Shown: positions 60,061 to 64,000 of the stretch, piece after piece
How positions within the stretch are numbered: position 1 is the stretch's first letter
Layout: each line of letters begins with the position of its first letter
Assembly: GCF_040802235.1 (NCBI RefSeq)
Contig: NC_133169.1
Span: 47,933,034 to 47,997,033, forward strand
Direction: 5' to 3'
Source: Manis javanica
Lineage: Eukaryota > Chordata > Mammalia > Pholidota > Manidae
Length of the DNA: 64,000 bases
Notes under the pieces: generated by a model
Databases searched by the model: none
What the model was told of the DNA's origin: nothing
What the model saw: the letters and a program-made list of their open reading frames with translations, nothing else
Program-made: the position numbers and the translations under genes

Positions 60061-60672
60061 TTAATGGCATGCAGGAGCCTCAGAAAGGCTTAGAAATTCC
60101 AAAATAGCTTCATTGAAAGAATTTATGAATCTATTGAGAGTGCTAATAACAGAGTAAAGATACAAGAGGAAACTAACACAGAAGACTGTAAAACTGGCAC
60201 AGCTCCTTTTCATCTCCTGTATCCTCCCTTACCTGAGTACTCATAGTCTATACATTGGTATAAAATCATACCAAATACATTAATAATCTTGGTATAATGA
60301 AACACGTAACAAAGTATCTGGAATTTGCATGTGTAAGTGTATATGTGTATATGTTCTCTTGTAATGAAAGAAATAGTTTCTCTTAAGTTCGAATCCAGAT
60401 CTCTACCTAATTCTCATCTAGCCTTCAAATTAAAATTCAAGAAGAGAATTTTAGCAAAAGTAATGCAAGGCATTGAGTTGAATAAAGGCATGCATTATAT
60501 AACTGATTCAACTCTTAAATATGTATGTTTTAGTGTTACAATGTTAAGTGGGAAATCAGCAAAATAAACATTTCCCTAAATTATATTAATAGATGTACAA
60601 TTTGTCATAACCTGGTAGAACAATATTGTTATCACTAAATATGAAATACCCTCAGTACACAATGTAGAGTAT
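60061..60672. other. No confident feature, possibly provirus remnant
   Basis: Sequence between the degenerate gag region and the next LTR. The 76-codon frame at 60337-60567 has no recognisable domain. Confidence 0.35.
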
Positions 60673-61188
60673 TGTTGGGAAGTCCAATCCTGGGAGGGCT
60701 CCTTGTGTGCTAAGTCAGACCTCTACCTGGGATAGGGGTCTTGACTCTGATGGAGAAAGAATTCATGAACAGGTGGCACAGATGCAAGTAATGTATGTAA
60801 GTAGAAAGACACACTCAAGGAAGGGGTGTGGGCCTGCCGGGGAAGTGAGCAGCACAGTGCAGTTCCGGCTGATTAGTCCTGCAGCTGGAGTTTAACCAGG
60901 GGGTAGAACACTCATTGGGAGAGGTGGGTTTTCTCTGAATATGGAGGGGACTTTGGGGAAAAGGGGCTATGCCCTCTTTTTGCCCTGATATGGTCAGCTT
61001 GGAACTATCATGGTGCCATGGGGTCTGAATTTAGTATGCTAATGAGAGTGTAATGAGCTTTGGTTATATTTCTTCCCCATCCCAAATCTCGCTGATTTGA
61101 ACTGGTTAGAAACTGCATCCTGTTTTGCCATCAGTTATTTTCCTGGAATATGGCTGGTTTGTTTTCCTGACTTATGCTGCCTGTGTCA
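60673..61188 (-). mobile_element. LTR (516 bp), minus strand
   Basis: Plus-strand ends are TGTTGGGA and CTGTGTCA, giving minus-strand TGACACAG at the start and TCCCAACA at the end. Near its minus-strand 3' end it has 'gaattctttctccatcaga', typical of an LTR U5. It is opposite in orientation and different in sequence from the LTR at 58.5 kb. No clear target duplication. Confidence 0.55.
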
Positions 61189-63529
61189 GAAGGATTGAGT
61201 GCTTTCATCACCGTCATTTCACAGATGGATCTGTCTACTGGAAACTAAAGTAATTTAAGCCCCAAACTATAACAATAAAAACATTTACATGTGGTAGTCT
61301 TAATGCCCATGTAGCATTATATAATAATTTATTCATGAAAATTATAATTTATTAAATATATATTAGACAATGAGAACGCAGATGAGCAACTTTGTTAGTG
61401 ATAGCTTTCATAAATGAACTTGATATGGACCATTTTTTACTCAAATCATAAAATACTTGATACATAAGAAAAATAAGAGTCTTAATCATAAGTTGATTTC
61501 AAACTCGAGTAATTAAAGGGTACCTTTTAAAGGGGGTCTTGATAATTAAGAAAAGCACTCATGTAATCCATATTATTTTTCAAATGTGTGCACACTTTTC
61601 CAGCCTTGCACATTTATAGAAGGTAGAAAATTATATTCTTGTATTTATGAGGTGTATTTTTAAGTCATGTTTAAGTATTTTCCATACATATTCTTTGTAT
61701 TCCATACATATTCAGGTTTATATTTTGGTTTATACACCAAACTAAATATTATTTTAGGACACATTCACTTGAGAATCTGAAACTCTCATTTTAATTTATT
61801 TGATATAATAAATAAAAGCCAAGTTTCTTCCTTGGTAGCCTTGTTTTATCACTTTACTCATTTCCTGGGAAATCTCACTTATTTTCAATCAAAAACTTAC
61901 TTTGAGTTAATATTTGACAGAAAGGTGTCATCAGATTACAATATTCTCTTGTCCTTGAGATTCATTTTAGTCAACATTCTAAGTTTGAGTTTTACTATCC
62001 CATTATCTGAAAGAAGACTAAGATCAGCATCCCCACCGGAGACCCCACTGTCTGTCCTCCAATGTAATGCTGTGTCCACTTGGGCTCTTGATTCCTTATC
62101 ACAGAGAGTAATGTCTGGGGTCACTCCAGACTGTTTTTATCCTTCATGGATAACATCTTGGCAGTCCTTATTTCGGTGGATTCCAATTTCTTAATGTCTC
62201 TCCTTTCTTTTTCCCTCTAACATTGGTATAGGTGGCTCAGTCTTTTGACTATAACCTGCTCTCTCTATGCAGGAAGCTTATGTACACAGGAAGCTCAGCA
62301 GTGAGGATCATTGTTGGAGAAAGTCACAGAGAACGATCAGATTGGACCCACAACGAATTTATGACTGTCAACATTTTTTTTTGAAGGAGTCCCTACTTAT
62401 GCATGTATGTTGACTATATCTATTTGAAAATTTTCACACATTCCTTGAACATTCAACTCACCACATCAGCTTTTAGTTCAGCAAGAAAAGTGTGAAATTC
62501 ACCACCTACCTGATGGAGAAAAGACAACAGGTATTGCAATTGTACCACTTTCTTGATACCAGACATAAAACCTACCTACATATCTGTCCATCCAATTCCC
62601 TTTTGTAAAAATAATCTGTCCATCTTCTCATCTCATCTCATTGTTTTATTGTCCCTGCCTTTTTAAAGACCTTATATTATAAATCCCCTATTTCCTAAAT
62701 ACTGTTTTCCCATTTTTAAAAAATTCACTCAAGGCTCTCTCATAAAAAAAAAAGCAAAACAAAAAACAAAACTCTCATCACTCCTCAGCTAATCTCTTTT
62801 TTTTTCACGACAAAATTATTCAAAACATTTTCTCTACTTGGTGTGTTTATTTCCCCACCTGACGATTTCTCTTACCTGAACTTAAGTTTCATCCTGATAG
62901 TCATCTATTCAGAAGTTATTGAAACAGGTCCTGCTAAAGTGTTTATAAACTGGAAAATTCTCATCCTTTCCCTTTTTAGCAGAATTAAGCCAGTTAACTA
63001 TGCCTTCAGTTTCCCTCATTATCCCAGTGTGACTCCGGGAGGAAGGCGATTCCTCACCTGGGCAAGTTCCCTCTAAATCTGATGAGACTAAAGGAAGACA
63101 AGGGTAAGAGGTTGGGGACAGGGTTTTTTTGTTGCTCATGGTTCAGCCTCTCTCTCTCTCTCTCTCTCGAAGTGCTCCCAAGTCATCCCTCTCCTGCTCA
63201 GAGTGTTTCCCACCCCCACCCACTTGGCCCCACTCCCCAAACACCATCCACCCTCCCTCACCCCTTCTTCCAGGAGGAACTGCGTGGTCAGATCCCTGGT
63301 GACTGGCAGGCACCTGACCAATTATATACCAGGAACAGAGGGGAGGAGAGAATGTCCATTACTCTCTACCCCTTACCCCAGATCAGACCGTGGCTCTGCT
63401 GTGGCAAACATCCCACTGATGTGCAAACAGGCCCTTATATGCATGTCCTATCAAGGCCGGGTGAGAAATTCTGGTTGAAAACTTCCATTTATCCAACACC
63501 CAACAATCTCTTGACTCCTTCTAGAATGA
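61189..63529. other. No recognised feature; short (TC)n
   Basis: Mixed DNA. A (TC)n run of about ten units lies at 63149-63168. The plus frames at 61832-62194 (120 codons) and 63082-63657 (191 codons) have no domain I recognise, and the second crosses the microsatellite, so I do not call them genes. Confidence 0.4.
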
Positions 63530-63870
63530 CCATCTCCTGTCCCTCATGCTCCTCAAGCCACTTTGTGCAGTTTTCCTCAGCTTGGAGAGTTTTTCCTTGT
63601 TTAAGTACTGCATTTCTTCTGATCCCTGCAGAAGCTTTTCCTGATAAACCAGACTAGAGCCCTGCCTCAAACCTGCTGCCTGTGGCAAGAGCTCATTAAA
63701 CCATTTATTTCTCCTTAACCACAGTTTCAGTACTTGCATTGTCACATTTCTCTGTGCTGTCATTTGGCTTAATATCTTCCACCTCCCCAGCTGTAAGGTG
63801 CATTAGAGGGAGTGCAAATGACTCCTGTGTGTCTCTGAATACTTGCCACTGTTATATAAAACATACAACA
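63530..63870 (+). mobile_element. Probable LINE-2 fragment
   Basis: The arrangement of 'ttgtgcagttttcctcagc', 'gcagaagcttttcctgataa' and the following C/T-rich stretch resembles the L2 3' region seen at 27 kb, strongly diverged. Confidence 0.35.
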
Positions 63871-64000
63871 AGTATATGTACAATTTATGAATGCATATGG
63901 TAGTACAATGTGATTCTGTTGTTTAGTCACTTATTGAGTCTCAGTTAGGTCAGTTATGGACTTTTCAAGCTCATGGATTGACTGTACTCTCATCTTTACT

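Noticed and set aside
61832-62194. 120-codon plus frame.
   Set aside because: No recognisable domain and no sign of a promoter or splice structure; left as unassigned.
63082-63657. 191-codon plus frame near the right end.
   Set aside because: It crosses a TC microsatellite and a probable L2, with no domain or splice context; likely chance.

Overview
This is gene-poor, repeat-rich nuclear DNA of a placental mammal. The evidence is one spliced gene with canonical GT-AG introns, LINE-1 of several ages in both orientations, L2, MIR and MLT1 relics, LTRs, an olfactory receptor pseudogene and a processed pseudogene with target-site duplications. I saw no primate Alu, rodent B1/B2, carnivore SINEC, ruminant Bov-tA/BovB or horse ERE copies. 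The style of the L1 3' ends makes me think of a laurasiatherian such as a pangolin, but that is an unverified guess.

Layout. 1-8.1 kb: plus-strand L1 pieces, an unidentified older repeat with a recurring motif (1.08-2.7 kb) and a 3.2 kb 5'-truncated L1 (4.9-8.1 kb). 8.2-15 kb: minus-strand L1s, one nested inside another. 16.4-17.4 kb: a dead OR14-like olfactory receptor. 18.8-21 kb: more L1, one copy with a clean target-site duplication. 21.2-27.3 kb: minus-strand retroelements, namely two well-bounded LTRs, a GC-rich promoter-like block, an L1 ORF2 with an in-frame 84-bp triplication, and then an L2. 29.9-30.6 kb: an orphan CpG island. 32.6-33.1 kb: an MLT1-type LTR. 34.7-41.9 kb: the only intact protein-coding gene, FAM170A-like. 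42.5-46 kb: old L1s with a near-perfect 146-bp patch copied from one to another. 46.85-47.35 kb: another CpG-rich block. 50.76-51.6 kb: an 843-bp retroposed unit that is not L1, bounded by a 16-bp duplication. 54.3-56.5 kb: a YAF2 processed pseudogene. 58.5-61.2 kb: a degenerate endogenous retrovirus and a separate minus-strand LTR. The end of the window is mostly unrecognised, with a probable L2 tail.

The FAM170A-like gene is the functional centre. I assembled five coding exons at 34722-34791, 35839-35919, 37812-37949, 38361-38474 and 40985-41778. All four introns are phase 1, the joined frame is open for 398 codons, and a polyadenylation signal lies 150 bp past the stop. Most other lines of open reading in the window are chance frames inside retroelements or CpG-rich DNA. 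The best candidates for something undescribed are the 843-bp retroposon, the 146-bp templated duplication, the orphan CpG islands and the divergent C-terminus of the FAM170A-like protein.
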